From: Pseudarthrobacter sp. W1I19
Lineage (GTDB): Bacteria > Actinomycetota > Actinomycetes > Actinomycetales > Micrococcaceae
Length of the DNA: 64,000 bases
Reading direction: 5' to 3'
NCBI RefSeq assembly: GCF_030817835.1
Contig: NZ_JAUSZR010000001.1
Location: 3,720,001-3,784,000, forward strand
A program made the position numbers and the translations under genes. Below the pieces are notes generated by a model that saw only the letters and a list, made by a program, of their open reading frames with translations, was not told the origin of the DNA and made no database searches. This document shows positions 49,981 to 59,964 of this stretch, one piece after another (the stretch's first letter is position 1; every line of letters starts with the position of its first letter).

Positions 49981-51528
49981 ATGTCTTCCCTGACCGCATC
50001 AGCCCTTGCCCGCCTCCTGGGCGCGTGGAACCTCGGCAACGCCCCCGCCTACCGCGAGCTGGCCGACGTCGTACGCCTTCTGGTGCTCGACGGAAGAGTG
50101 GCACTGGACACGGCCCTTCCCAGCGAGCGCGCCCTCGCCGAAGTCCTGGCCGTCAGCCGGACCACCGTCACCGCGGCCTACGGCCTGCTCCGCGACCAGG
50201 GATTCCTCAGCAGCGGGCAGGGCAGCAGGAGCCGGACCAGGATCCCGCGCACGACGACGGCCGGCACCACAGCGCACAGGGGGCCTCTGCCGAATACGCC
50301 GGATTCAGGCGGGCTTGCTGCGGCCGCACTCGCACCGGGACTAGCCGCACCCGGTTTGGCAGCGCCGCAGGGACTGATCGACCTGGCGTATTCATCCTTG
50401 CCGGCCAGCGGCGAACTGGTCCACCGGGCGTTCGCAGCAGCGCTGACCGAGCTGCCCGCCCTGCTCCCGGGCTTCGGCTATGACGCCATGGGCCTGCTTC
50501 CCCTGCGGGAAGCGGTGGCAGCACGGTATTCCGCAGCCGGTGTATCTACCACTGCGGACCAGGTCCTGGTTACCTCCGGAGCGCAGCACGCCCTGAACGT
50601 CGTCCTCCGGGCCCTCACCAGCCGGAATGACCGGGTTGTGGTGGAACACCCGAGCTATCCGAACGCCCTGGACGCCATCCGCGCAGCCGGGTGCCGTGCC
50701 GTGCCGGTAGCCTTCGCAGCGCCAGTCGTCGGCAAACCAGAGGGTCGGACAACCGTTGCCTGGGACATGCACGGACTCCAGGCCGCGCTGGCGCAGCAGC
50801 GGCCCAGGCTGGCATATCTGGTGCCGGACTTCCACAACCCCACAGGGCAGCTCATGCCGGACCTCCAGCGCCGCCAGCTCGTCAGGGCTGCCGCGGCCGC
50901 CGGGACCACCCTGGTAGTGGATGAGACGCTGCGGGAGCTGAATCTCGACGGCGCAGCCACCACGCCCGTCGCAGCTTTCAGCCCGGCGGTGGTCACCATC
51001 GGAACACTCAGCAAGTCGCACTGGGGCGGCCTTCGCACGGGATGGATCCGGGCCTCGCAGGAGCTGATCCAACAGTTTGCCGCGGCCCGGACCTCCCTGG
51101 ACCTCGGCGGGCCGGTGATGGAACAGCTGGCCGCCGCCCACCTGATCCGGGCCATGGACGAGCCACTCCCGGCGCGCCTTGCCGCCCTCCGGGACAACCG
51201 GGCAGCCCTGCTGGAACTTCTCGCCGGACACTTGCCGGGGTGGGAAACGCTCTACCCCTCCGGCGGGCTGTCTGCGTGGTGCAGGCTTCCGGCCCCCATC
51301 AGCACCGCCCTGACGGTGATCGCCCCGGATTTCGGCATCCGGCTGGCTGCAGGTCCGCGCTTCGGCGTTGGCGGCGCCTTCGAACGTTACCTCCGGGTAC
51401 CGTTCACCCTGCCGCCGGAAAAACTGGAAACCGCAGTCCTGGCACTGCTGTCAGCCCAGGACCGGCTGGATGCAGCCCCCCAGCTCCGGCGCAGCCTCAA
51501 AAACGCCCCCGCCGTGGCTATTGCCTGA
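49981..51528 (+). CDS. MocR-type regulator: GntR helix-turn-helix fused to PLP aminotransferase fold (YczR-like)
   Basis: 515-residue transcription factor of the MocR/GabR group. The N-terminal winged helix-turn-helix is LRLLVLDGRVALDTALPSERALAEVLAVSRTTVTAAYGLLRDQGFLSSG (about 33-80). After a linker, residues about 130-500 have the fold-type I aminotransferase domain: TSGAQHALNVVLRALTSRNDRVVVEHPSYPNALDAI, PDFHNPTGQLM, VDETLRELNLDG, and the PLP-binding Lys in TIGTLSKSHWGGLRTGWI. PLP probably acts as effector rather than for catalysis. It is divergent from a YczE-type membrane protein gene, with which it forms the known YczR-YczE pair. Confidence 0.92.
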   Translation: MSSLTASALARLLGAWNLGNAPAYRELADVVRLLVLDGRVALDTALPSERALAEVLAVSRTTVTAAYGLLRDQGFLSSGQGSRSRTRIPRTTTAGTTAHRGPLPNTPDSGGLAAAALAPGLAAPGLAAPQGLIDLAYSSLPASGELVHRAFAAALTELPALLPGFGYDAMGLLPLREAVAARYSAAGVSTTADQVLVTSGAQHALNVVLRALTSRNDRVVVEHPSYPNALDAIRAAGCRAVPVAFAAPVVGKPEGRTTVAWDMHGLQAALAQQRPRLAYLVPDFHNPTGQLMPDLQRRQLVRAAAAAGTTLVVDETLRELNLDGAATTPVAAFSPAVVTIGTLSKSHWGGLRTGWIRASQELIQQFAAARTSLDLGGPVMEQLAAAHLIRAMDEPLPARLAALRDNRAALLELLAGHLPGWETLYPSGGLSAWCRLPAPISTALTVIAPDFGIRLAAGPRFGVGGAFERYLRVPFTLPPEKLETAVLALLSAQDRLDAAPQLRRSLKNAPAVAIA

Positions 51529-52024
51529 CCGGCGCCGACTGCCTGCCAAACCGGCCCATCCGCTGCTTGGAGCTATTGGTCCCGGCTCCCACAGGAACAT
51601 GGGCAGTGGCCTTGGCCAGCCCAAAGAGGGGCATCCCGTTGTAGATGACCTCGATCCCCGCGGCCGGCACCTGATAGGTCTCGTGCCAGACGCCCACGTC
51701 GCCACTGCCGGCCGTCTCCTTCATAAACCGGCGCCAGGGCTCCAGGTGGGGGGACTCCCGGTCCGCGGCAAATTTCCGCAGGTGTTCCGGGCTTTCCCAG
51801 TAGCTGAGCAGCATGGTGGTACGGCCAAACCATTGCTGGTACCCCAGCATCCCGGACGCCGGATCCGCGGCCAGATGCTGGAGCATCCGGGGCATGGCGC
51901 TCGCCACCTTGCTGATTGTTCCCAGCTTCCACCACCGGTTGGCCCGCATACCGATCAGGAAAACCGTCACTGATTCCCGGCCGGGATCGGCGGTGTACCG
52001 GCCCGGAAAGACACTGTGCACCAT
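51518..52024 (-). CDS. DUF4188 protein
   Basis: Predicted 168-residue protein with a dimeric alpha/beta-barrel look. The DUF4188 pattern is clear: PGRYTADPGRESVTVFLIGMRANRWWKLGTISKVASAMPRMLQHL, LGYQQWFGRTTMLLSYWESPEHLRKFA, and WRRFMKETAGSGDVGVWHETYQVPAAGIEVIYNGMPLFGLAKAT. The fold resembles small heme monooxygenases and aldoxime dehydratase-like proteins, but no function is established. It is divergent from a TetR regulator across a 76-bp gap with palindromic sites, so it is probably the regulator's target. It overlaps the end of the MocR gene by 11 bp, convergently. Confidence 0.88.
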   Translation of the reverse strand: MVHSVFPGRYTADPGRESVTVFLIGMRANRWWKLGTISKVASAMPRMLQHLAADPASGMLGYQQWFGRTTMLLSYWESPEHLRKFAADRESPHLEPWRRFMKETAGSGDVGVWHETYQVPAAGIEVIYNGMPLFGLAKATAHVPVGAGTNSSKQRMGRFGRQSAPVRQ

Positions 52025-52040
52025 GAGAAGCTCCTTGGGT

Positions 52041-52100
52041 GGTTTCGAAACGATGTTTTGTAACGACGTTACGAAACAATGTTATGAAACAATGGAACCC
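52041..52100. promoter_or_regulatory. Putative TetR operator region between DUF4188 and TetR genes
   Basis: TTTTGTAACGACGTTACGAAA (52056-52076, arms TTTTGTAAC and GTTACGAAA) is a near-perfect palindrome. GAAAC-ATGTT motifs at 52047 and 52074 flank it. The gap is AT-rich compared with the genome and divergent, as expected for a TetR site controlling both genes. Confidence 0.7.
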
Positions 52101-52676
52101 ATGGCAAGACCTGTGATCCACAACGATTCCCTGCGTCAGGAACTGCTCGCTGTCACCGCTGAACTGGTGGACCGTGACGGGCCCGCCAAGGTGACGCTGC
52201 GCGATGTGGCAGCAACCGCACGGACGTCCACCACCGCCGTCTACTCGCTGTTCGGCGGTAAATCCCAACTCCTCACCGCCGTGGTGGACCACGGGTTCCG
52301 GTCCTTCCGGGACTCCCAGGTGGCCGCAGCCCCGGCGGGGCTGCAGGGCCTCGGCCTGGCCTACCGTGCCTGGGCAGTGGAGCACCCGGCGCTTTACCGG
52401 CTGATGTTCGGCGGCGCCCTGGCCGCGTACGTGGATTGCCAGCCGAGCCCGGAAGTCGCCGCCGGAGCCATGGATCCGCTGATGGAAGCGGTGGCTTCCG
52501 CCCAGGCGTCGGGCGCCCTGCGGGCTGAGCCTGTGGAAGTGGTGGCCTTCGCCATCTGGGGCCAGGTGCACGGCCTGGTGAGCCTGGAACTGGCGCAGGT
52601 TGGCCCGCCCGACGCCGACTGGGCCGCCGCCTACAACTCCGCCTTGGATGCCATAGCCCGTGGCTGGGCCGCCTGA
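52101..52676 (+). CDS. TetR/AcrR-family transcriptional regulator
   Basis: Repressor of 191 residues. The N-terminal helix-turn-helix is LLAVTAELVDRDGPAKVTLRDVAATARTSTTAVYSLFGGKSQLLTAVVDHGF (about 14-65); the rest is an all-helical ligand-binding domain with the WHG-type C-terminal region (EVVAFAIWGQVHGLVSLELAQVG). ATG at 52101 gives MARPVIHND; an ATG three codons earlier is possible. It probably represses the divergent DUF4188 gene through the palindromes between them. Confidence 0.9.
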   Translation: MARPVIHNDSLRQELLAVTAELVDRDGPAKVTLRDVAATARTSTTAVYSLFGGKSQLLTAVVDHGFRSFRDSQVAAAPAGLQGLGLAYRAWAVEHPALYRLMFGGALAAYVDCQPSPEVAAGAMDPLMEAVASAQASGALRAEPVEVVAFAIWGQVHGLVSLELAQVGPPDADWAAAYNSALDAIARGWAA

Positions 52677-52685
52677 CACCACCGC

Positions 52686-52705
52686 TTTTCGACGGGCTCA
52701 GTCAA
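52686..52705 (-). repeat. Imperfect copy of the dispersed GAGCCnGTCGAAA element
   Basis: The minus strand reads TTGACTGAGCCCGTCGAAAA, matching 14 to 15 positions of GGTTGAGCCTGTCGAAACC. It is just after the TetR stop, next to a terminator hairpin. Confidence 0.45.
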
Positions 52706-52713
52706 TGCTGCAC

Positions 52714-52759
52714 GCAAAAAACCTGACGCCGCGGAGATATCCACCGCGCCAGGTTTTTC
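52714..52759. terminator. Bidirectional terminator between TetR and SRPBCC genes
   Basis: AAAAAACCTG (52716-52725) pairs with CAGGTTTTT (52750-52758), with inner GCCGCGG/CCGCGC pairing. A and T runs flank the stem on both strands, so it can end the convergent TetR (plus) and SRPBCC (minus) transcripts. Confidence 0.85.
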
Positions 52760-52802
52760 GCGTCGATCTGTATTTTGCGGGTCGCTGGCCCTTCAAAACC
52801 CT

Positions 52803-53495
52803 TTAGGCGTACACCTTCTCCAGGAAGTTGCCCCAGGCCTTGGCAGTGGTTTCGGTATCGCCGGCCCCGCTGAAATCGTGGACGGTCATTCCCACCGGCG
52901 CACCAAAGGCGTTGCGTCCGAAGAACCGGTAGAGCGCGTCCGAGGTGCGGATCCCCAGGAAGTGCTCGTTGGAGAAGTCCACTTCGCCGCTCAGCCGGCC
53001 CACGCCGTCGAGCTCCAGCTCCACCTGCGACCCCGCGGCGGAGGCTTTCACGCCCAGGGCCCTGCGCAGCTGCGCAAAGCCGTCCGGGTTCTGCGAAGCC
53101 GCGGGCGCCTGGATATCCGTGAAGACCACGGGACGGCCGTCAAAATACTGCAGGTACTGGCCCAAAGTGTGGAGGTAGAACTCGGTGTGGCGGGTGGCGC
53201 CGTCGTACTGCCCGTCCCAGTTGTCCGCAAAGATCCCGCTGTGCACGTAGTGCAGGCGCGCGCGGCCGCCCTCAAGCGGTTCCAGGACGTGCTCGAGCTG
53301 GTTGAACCAGCCGTCCGGGCCATCCATCCTGGACACGAGATGGCTCGGGTATTCCTCGACGGTTTTGACGTCCGGCCACTGGTCTGTGGGGAACATCCAG
53401 GCCGGAGTCCCTGCAGTCACGGCCTCCCACACCCGCTCCGGCGTGCCGGGCAGCTCGGTGTCGTAGACGATCTCGAATTCGCGCTTGTCAGTCAT
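52803..53495 (-). CDS. SRPBCC-family protein (AHSA1/START-like)
   Basis: Predicted 230-residue protein with the helix-grip fold: FEIVYDTELPGTPERVWEAVTAGTPAWMFPTDQWPD at the N-terminus is the hallmark of activator-of-Hsp90-like SRPBCC proteins. The C-terminal half (RALGVKASAAGSQVELELDGVGRLSGEVDFSNEHFLGIRTSDALYRFFGRNAFG) looks like a second related domain. The ATG at 53495 lies inside the end of the ArsR gene (8-bp overlap) with AGGAGCAGGACA upstream. This ArsR plus SRPBCC arrangement is common in actinobacteria, but ligand and role are unknown. Confidence 0.88.
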   Translation of the reverse strand: MTDKREFEIVYDTELPGTPERVWEAVTAGTPAWMFPTDQWPDVKTVEEYPSHLVSRMDGPDGWFNQLEHVLEPLEGGRARLHYVHSGIFADNWDGQYDGATRHTEFYLHTLGQYLQYFDGRPVVFTDIQAPAASQNPDGFAQLRRALGVKASAAGSQVELELDGVGRLSGEVDFSNEHFLGIRTSDALYRFFGRNAFGAPVGMTVHDFSGAGDTETTAKAWGNFLEKVYA

Positions 53496-54174
53496 TGTCC
53501 TGCTCCTTTGCTGTAGGGGTTTCCGGGCTTTCCGGGGTTTCCTTGGTTGTTTTTGGAACGGTTGTTGTGGGGTTGCCTGCCTTGAGGACGGGGTGCAGCG
53601 CCACCACCAGCCGGTGGCACCTGCCGCCTGATGCCCCCGCAGCTGAGGTGGCACCGCCGTCGTGATACTTGTCCACCAGCCGGGTGACCGCCACGCCCAG
53701 CTCCTCCGCGAAGGCGGCACGGTCAGCGGCGGTCCGGAAGGTAATCTCGCCGTCGATGGCGAACGTGGCCAGCTTTTGCCGGGCAGCGGCGGCGCCGGCG
53801 ATCAGCTGGCCCATCTCCTGGACCATCCGGCCGGCAAGTGCCAGCAGCCAGAAGGCTGAGAAGCGGTCCGAGAACCGGTGTGGATCCGGCGATACCGAGG
53901 ACAGGGCCTGCGGTGATATCAGGTAGGACGCCGCAGTGGCCTGGAGCACCCGCTCGGTCACGTTCCCCTTGCGCCGCTCCTCCACCAGCTCCACCAGCCC
54001 ATGCCGCTCGAGCGTCTTGAGGTGGTAGTTGACCTTCTGGCGGGGCAGCCCCACCTTGACCGCGATCTGCGTGGCCGAGCCGGGACTGGACAGCTCGTGC
54101 AGGATCCGGGTGCGCACAGGATCCAGGGAAGCTTCGGCCGCCGCGGGGTCCTCGATGACTGCTATGTCCAACAT
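53488..54174 (-). CDS. ArsR-family winged-helix regulator
   Basis: Predicted regulator of 228 residues. The winged helix is DPVRTRILHELSSPGSATQIAVKVGLPRQKVNYHLKTLERHGLVELVEERRKGNVTERVLQATA (about 18-82). No Cys metal site (ELCVCDL type) is present, so it is not an arsenic or heavy-metal sensor. The middle part (LALAGRMVQEMGQLIAGAAAARQKLATFAIDGEITF) is a long helical region typical of ArsR proteins paired with SRPBCC genes. The C-terminal 30 residues are Pro/Thr/Glu-rich. It heads a two-gene unit, and probably controls itself and the SRPBCC gene. Two AACTTTTTT direct repeats lie at 54196-54219 upstream. Confidence 0.9.
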   Translation of the reverse strand: MLDIAVIEDPAAAEASLDPVRTRILHELSSPGSATQIAVKVGLPRQKVNYHLKTLERHGLVELVEERRKGNVTERVLQATAASYLISPQALSSVSPDPHRFSDRFSAFWLLALAGRMVQEMGQLIAGAAAARQKLATFAIDGEITFRTAADRAAFAEELGVAVTRLVDKYHDGGATSAAGASGGRCHRLVVALHPVLKAGNPTTTVPKTTKETPESPETPTAKEQDND

Positions 54175-54195
54175 CCTTCAAGCCTGCCAGCCGAC

Positions 54196-54219
54196 AACTT
54201 TTTTTGTCAAGAACTTTTT
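54196..54219. promoter_or_regulatory. Two AACTTTTTT direct repeats before the ArsR gene
   Basis: AACTTTTTTT and AACTTTTTTA, about 15 bp apart, in a short AT-rich patch 22-45 bp upstream of the ArsR start and 50-75 bp upstream of the divergent pseudouridine synthase gene. The patch contrasts with the GC-rich surroundings and could hold promoter or operator elements. Confidence 0.4.
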
Positions 54220-54270
54220 TATCATCGGATGCCAGACCGATGTTTCGGCAGGCACACGTAGAATTGTCCA

Positions 54271-55251
54271 GTGATGCAATCCCCCCTCCCCGTACGCGAC
54301 GGCGTGAACGCGACCCGCCTGCGCCTGCCCGGCGAGGGACCGTGGGACACCGCGATGGACTACATGATGCACCGTTGGGGCCACATCGATCCGCAGGGCA
54401 TCGAGGACAGGTTCGACGCCGGCGAGATCGTTGGCGAGGGCGGCGTTCCCCTGGACCGGGGTACTCCGCTGACGGACCACACCTTCATCTGGTACTACCG
54501 CACCCTGCCGCCCGAGACCCGCATCCCCGTGGATCTGTCCGTCCTGCACCAGGACGAGCACCTCCTGGTGGTGGACAAGCCGCACTTCCTCCCCACCACT
54601 CCCGGCGGGACCTACATCCAGGAATCCGCCCTGGTGCGGCTGCGCAACCAGCTGGACCTTCCGGACCTGATTCCCATGCACCGGCTGGACCGCATGACCG
54701 CAGGGGTGCTGCTCTTCTCCACCAATCCGGAGACCCGCGGAAAGTACCAGGTGCTTTTTGAGAAGCGCCAGGTCCAGAAGGAATACGAGTGCGTGTCTGC
54801 AGCCCAGCCGGCGGAGGGGTACCCGGGGGTCGAATTTCCCGTGGTGGTGCGCAACCGGATGACCAAGTCGCGCAGCTACCTGCTCGCCGAAGTGATCGAG
54901 GGCGAGCCCAACGCGGAGACGCGGATTGAGCAGCTGGCAACGTTCGACGGCGGCCCTGCAGCGCGTGCCGCGGGCACCGCCACTGCCGGGCCGGTTAAGA
55001 GCCCCCGCCGCGCGCTGTACCGGCTGGAGCCGCATACCGGCAAGACCCACCAGCTGCGGGTGCATATGGCCTCACTGGGGCTGGGGATCGTCAACGATGC
55101 CTTCTACCCTGACCTGCTGGACAAAGCTCCGGACGATTACACCAAACCCCTGCAGCTCCTGGCCCGGGGCATCCGGTTTGTGGACCCAATGTCAGGGAAA
55201 CCGGTGGAGTACCGCAGCGGCCTGCAGCTCAGCGAGGCCGCCGGCGCCTGA
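54271..55251 (+). CDS. RluA-family RNA pseudouridine synthase
   Basis: Isomerises uridine to pseudouridine in rRNA or tRNA, 326 residues. The catalytic motif is PMHRLDRMTAGVLLFSTN (about 130-147), with the nucleophile Asp in HRLD. VLHQDEHLLVVDKPHFLPTTPGG is the conserved strand before it, and the C-terminal RLEPHTGKTHQLRVHMASLGLGIVNDAFYP is motif III of the family. An N-terminal region (to about residue 85) resembles the S4-like part but is degenerate. GTG at 54271 is directly followed by ATG at 54274; either could be the start. Target RNA is not predictable. Confidence 0.9.
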   Translation: MMQSPLPVRDGVNATRLRLPGEGPWDTAMDYMMHRWGHIDPQGIEDRFDAGEIVGEGGVPLDRGTPLTDHTFIWYYRTLPPETRIPVDLSVLHQDEHLLVVDKPHFLPTTPGGTYIQESALVRLRNQLDLPDLIPMHRLDRMTAGVLLFSTNPETRGKYQVLFEKRQVQKEYECVSAAQPAEGYPGVEFPVVVRNRMTKSRSYLLAEVIEGEPNAETRIEQLATFDGGPAARAAGTATAGPVKSPRRALYRLEPHTGKTHQLRVHMASLGLGIVNDAFYPDLLDKAPDDYTKPLQLLARGIRFVDPMSGKPVEYRSGLQLSEAAGA

Positions 55252-55330
55252 CCTGCGGAAAGGTCCGCTGGACGCACCGCTGCGGTAAATGTGTGGTCCC
55301 GGGGGCACCAATCTGCGGTACCTTGTGGCC

Positions 55331-55954
55331 ATGGACTTTGGCAGCGCTGACAGCTGGGGGGCGGCCATCTATTTCTGGATCATCCCCGTCGTGCTGGGCG
55401 ACGCCATCTTCCCGCCCATCCCGTCCGAAATGGTGGTGATCACCGGCGGAGCGCTGTCCGCGGACGGCAGGGCCAACGTGTTCCTGGTGGCCGCACTGTC
55501 CGCCCTGGCGTCCTGGCTGGGCGACATGGTGGTGTTCCAGCTGTTCCGGCGCCGGCTGAGCCACGTCCTTGACCGCTGGAAGTGGGGCCGCCGCGTCCAT
55601 TCCGGGATCCACGAGGCTCTTGCCAAGGCCGGGCGCTCGTCCACCTACGGCGCCATTATCGGAGCCAGGTTCATTCCCGGCGGACGGCTGGCCACCTCGG
55701 CTGCCGCCGGGATCGCGAACGTTTCCGTCCGCGGCTTCAGCCTGTGCGCCGGGCTCGGCGCCCTGTTTTGGGCGTGCTGGCTGGTGGGCCTCGGCTACTT
55801 CACCGGCTCGGCCACCGGGCTGCCGTTCTGGGCGAGCTCCCTGATCGGGGTGGCGCTGGGGCTGGTGATCGGCGTCGTCGTCGGAATTATTGTTACGCGG
55901 CGCCGCGGCAACCGGTCCCCCGTCGTCGAAGAACCCGAACCGCCCCTGCCGTAA
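55331..55954 (+). CDS. DedA-family membrane protein
   Basis: Integral membrane protein of 207 residues in the DedA/SNARE-associated (VTT domain) family, thought to scramble or flip lipids such as undecaprenyl phosphate. Marks are VLGDAIFPPIPSEMVVITGGALSADG, LASWLGDMVVFQLFRR, and GAIIGARFIPGGRLATSAAAGIANVSVRGFSLCAGLGALFWACWLVGLGYFTG, containing the conserved Arg and Gly residues of the loop. A polar tail (VEEPEPPLP) ends it. Start ATG at 55331 is the best-placed Met; no strong ribosome binding site. Same direction as the pseudouridine synthase, 79 bp after it. Confidence 0.88.
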   Translation: MDFGSADSWGAAIYFWIIPVVLGDAIFPPIPSEMVVITGGALSADGRANVFLVAALSALASWLGDMVVFQLFRRRLSHVLDRWKWGRRVHSGIHEALAKAGRSSTYGAIIGARFIPGGRLATSAAAGIANVSVRGFSLCAGLGALFWACWLVGLGYFTGSATGLPFWASSLIGVALGLVIGVVVGIIVTRRRGNRSPVVEEPEPPLP

Positions 55955-55959
55955 CGGTC

Positions 55960-56265
55960 CTAGAGCGGCATCCAGCGGCCGCGGCTGCGCCGCAGGACGG
56001 TAAGGGAACCTGTCAGCGCAACACGTTCGACGGCGTCGCGCATCATGGCTGCCGATTCGACCGCCTGGCGGTTCTCACCGCTGTATTCGGTCGCCTCCAC
56101 GAGGAAGCGCAGGTTCAGCTGCGGGACGCCGCCGGCAATCTGCAGCTGGTTGGACTCCACGTGGTGCCGTGTTCCCAACGCGTCCACCGCTGCGTCCATC
56201 ACGGCTTCGGGCGGGTTGCCGGGACGCAGCCCGGTGATCTTCAGGCGGGTCTGGAACGAAGGCAT
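55960..56265 (-). CDS. Small protein of unknown function
   Basis: Predicted 101-residue soluble protein: MPSFQTRLKITGLRPGNPPEAVMDAAVDALGTRHHVESNQLQIAGGVPQLNLRFLVEATEYSGENRQAVESAAMMRDAVERVALTGSLTVLRRSRGRWMPL is not quoted in full anywhere as a known family to me. The N-terminal strand, two helices and central NLRFLVEAT strand suggest a ferredoxin-like fold. The ATG at 56265 is preferred over an upstream start because the preceding stretch holds an inverted repeat. It lies between ppc (same strand, 97 bp upstream) and the convergent DedA gene. Possibly an MdsD-like or stress protein; no function assigned. Confidence 0.6.
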   Translation of the reverse strand: MPSFQTRLKITGLRPGNPPEAVMDAAVDALGTRHHVESNQLQIAGGVPQLNLRFLVEATEYSGENRQAVESAAMMRDAVERVALTGSLTVLRRSRGRWMPL

Positions 56266-56284
56266 GCCTTCAACCCTACCCACC

Positions 56285-56351
56285 CCCGTTGCGCTATCAC
56301 TTCCGGTCGTCAAACAGCGCTGAAGAGGACGATAAGTGATAGCGCAACGGG
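56285..56351. repeat. Inverted repeat with 18-bp perfect arms
   Basis: CCCGTTGCGCTATCACTT (56285-56302) and its exact reverse complement (56334-56351) flank a 31-bp loop that itself contains CAGCGCTG. It sits just after the ppc stop. It may be a terminator, but the AT-containing arms and lack of T-tract are unlike the other terminators here; it could be a mobile palindromic element. Confidence 0.7.
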
Positions 56352-56362
56352 TGGATATGCCG

Positions 56363-59173
<2,811 letters not shown>

Positions 59174-59287
59174 GGAAGCAATCTTTCGAGGGTTTCGGGA
59201 CTTGGCTCGTACACTGCGCTGGATACTGTGAGCCACGTTACTAGCTAAAGATGCTACCCGCAGGGCGGCGTCACCGGGGAATCCGTC

Positions 59288-59836
59288 TCAGATAATGTCA
59301 TCTGCCGGGTAACCTACGTGCCGCTTCACACGCTCAAGTTCCGCCCGCAACATTGCCACTTCCCTGCTGCAGGCGCTTAGTTCAGCATGACGACGCCTGG
59401 CCGCCCGCATGCTGGCCGCCAGGACCAGGAGGCCCACCGGTATGGACCCTGCAAAAGCCCAGCCGGCCGCCGCGAAAAACTCGAGAGCCACGGGAAGCGC
59501 GGACTGGAAGTCCATAAAGCCGTTGACGCCATCGGCCATGTCCCCGAGGGCCCCTTGCAACGGTTTCAGGAAGTCCCCCACCACCGGAGCCTCGGACAGG
59601 TTGGGCGGGCGGAGTTCCTGCCCGGCGCGGCCCCACCGCTGGTCACCCACGTGGTTCAGGACGTAAATTCCGGCGCCCACGCTCGCGGCGATAAACACCA
59701 GCAAGGCTGCCAGCAGCGCCTGGTCCGGCCGGCGCCCCCGCCACGCAAGCATCGCCGCCCCGCACACGAGGGCAGCGATCCAGGTCAGGGCTTTGAGCCA
59801 GTCAGTGCTTATTGCTCCAAGGATGTCCACGCCCAC
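59288..59836 (-). CDS. Small membrane protein with C-terminal coiled coil, unknown function
   Basis: Predicted 182-residue protein with three membrane segments (about 12-32, 38-60 and 113-140) separated by a polar region (GDQRWGRAGQELRPPNLSEAPVVGDFLKPLQGALGDMADGVNGFMDF). The C-terminus is a charged helix with heptad-like spacing, HAELSACSREVAMLRAELERVKRHVGY, probably a cytoplasmic coiled coil. No known family was recognised. It is 114 bp upstream of ppc on the same strand but has no obvious link to it. Confidence 0.6.
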   Translation of the reverse strand: MGVDILGAISTDWLKALTWIAALVCGAAMLAWRGRRPDQALLAALLVFIAASVGAGIYVLNHVGDQRWGRAGQELRPPNLSEAPVVGDFLKPLQGALGDMADGVNGFMDFQSALPVALEFFAAAGWAFAGSIPVGLLVLAASMRAARRRHAELSACSREVAMLRAELERVKRHVGYPADDII

Positions 59837-59922
59837 TATTCAACAGTGCGGACAGCCGTAAGGTTGATAACCTCAATGGCGGTGACCCTACGGGTGCTGG
59901 CGACTCCACAAAGCCCGTCTTC

Positions 59923-59964
59923 GTTCCCGTGACCTGCCTTAAAGTTCCCGTGACCTGCCTTAAA
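59923..59964. repeat. Exact 21-bp tandem duplication next to the ROK gene stop
   Basis: The 21-bp unit 59923-59943 (starting GTTCCCGTGACCTGCC, ending TTAAA) is repeated exactly at 59944-59964. The second copy ends one base before the stop codon of the ROK gene (59965-59967). Exact identity suggests a recent slip or duplication. Confidence 0.85.

Noticed and set aside
53488..54174. Metal-sensing ArsR regulator
   Set aside because: The winged helix lacks the Cys pair of arsenic and metal sensors, and the partner gene encodes an SRPBCC protein, not a metal transporter.
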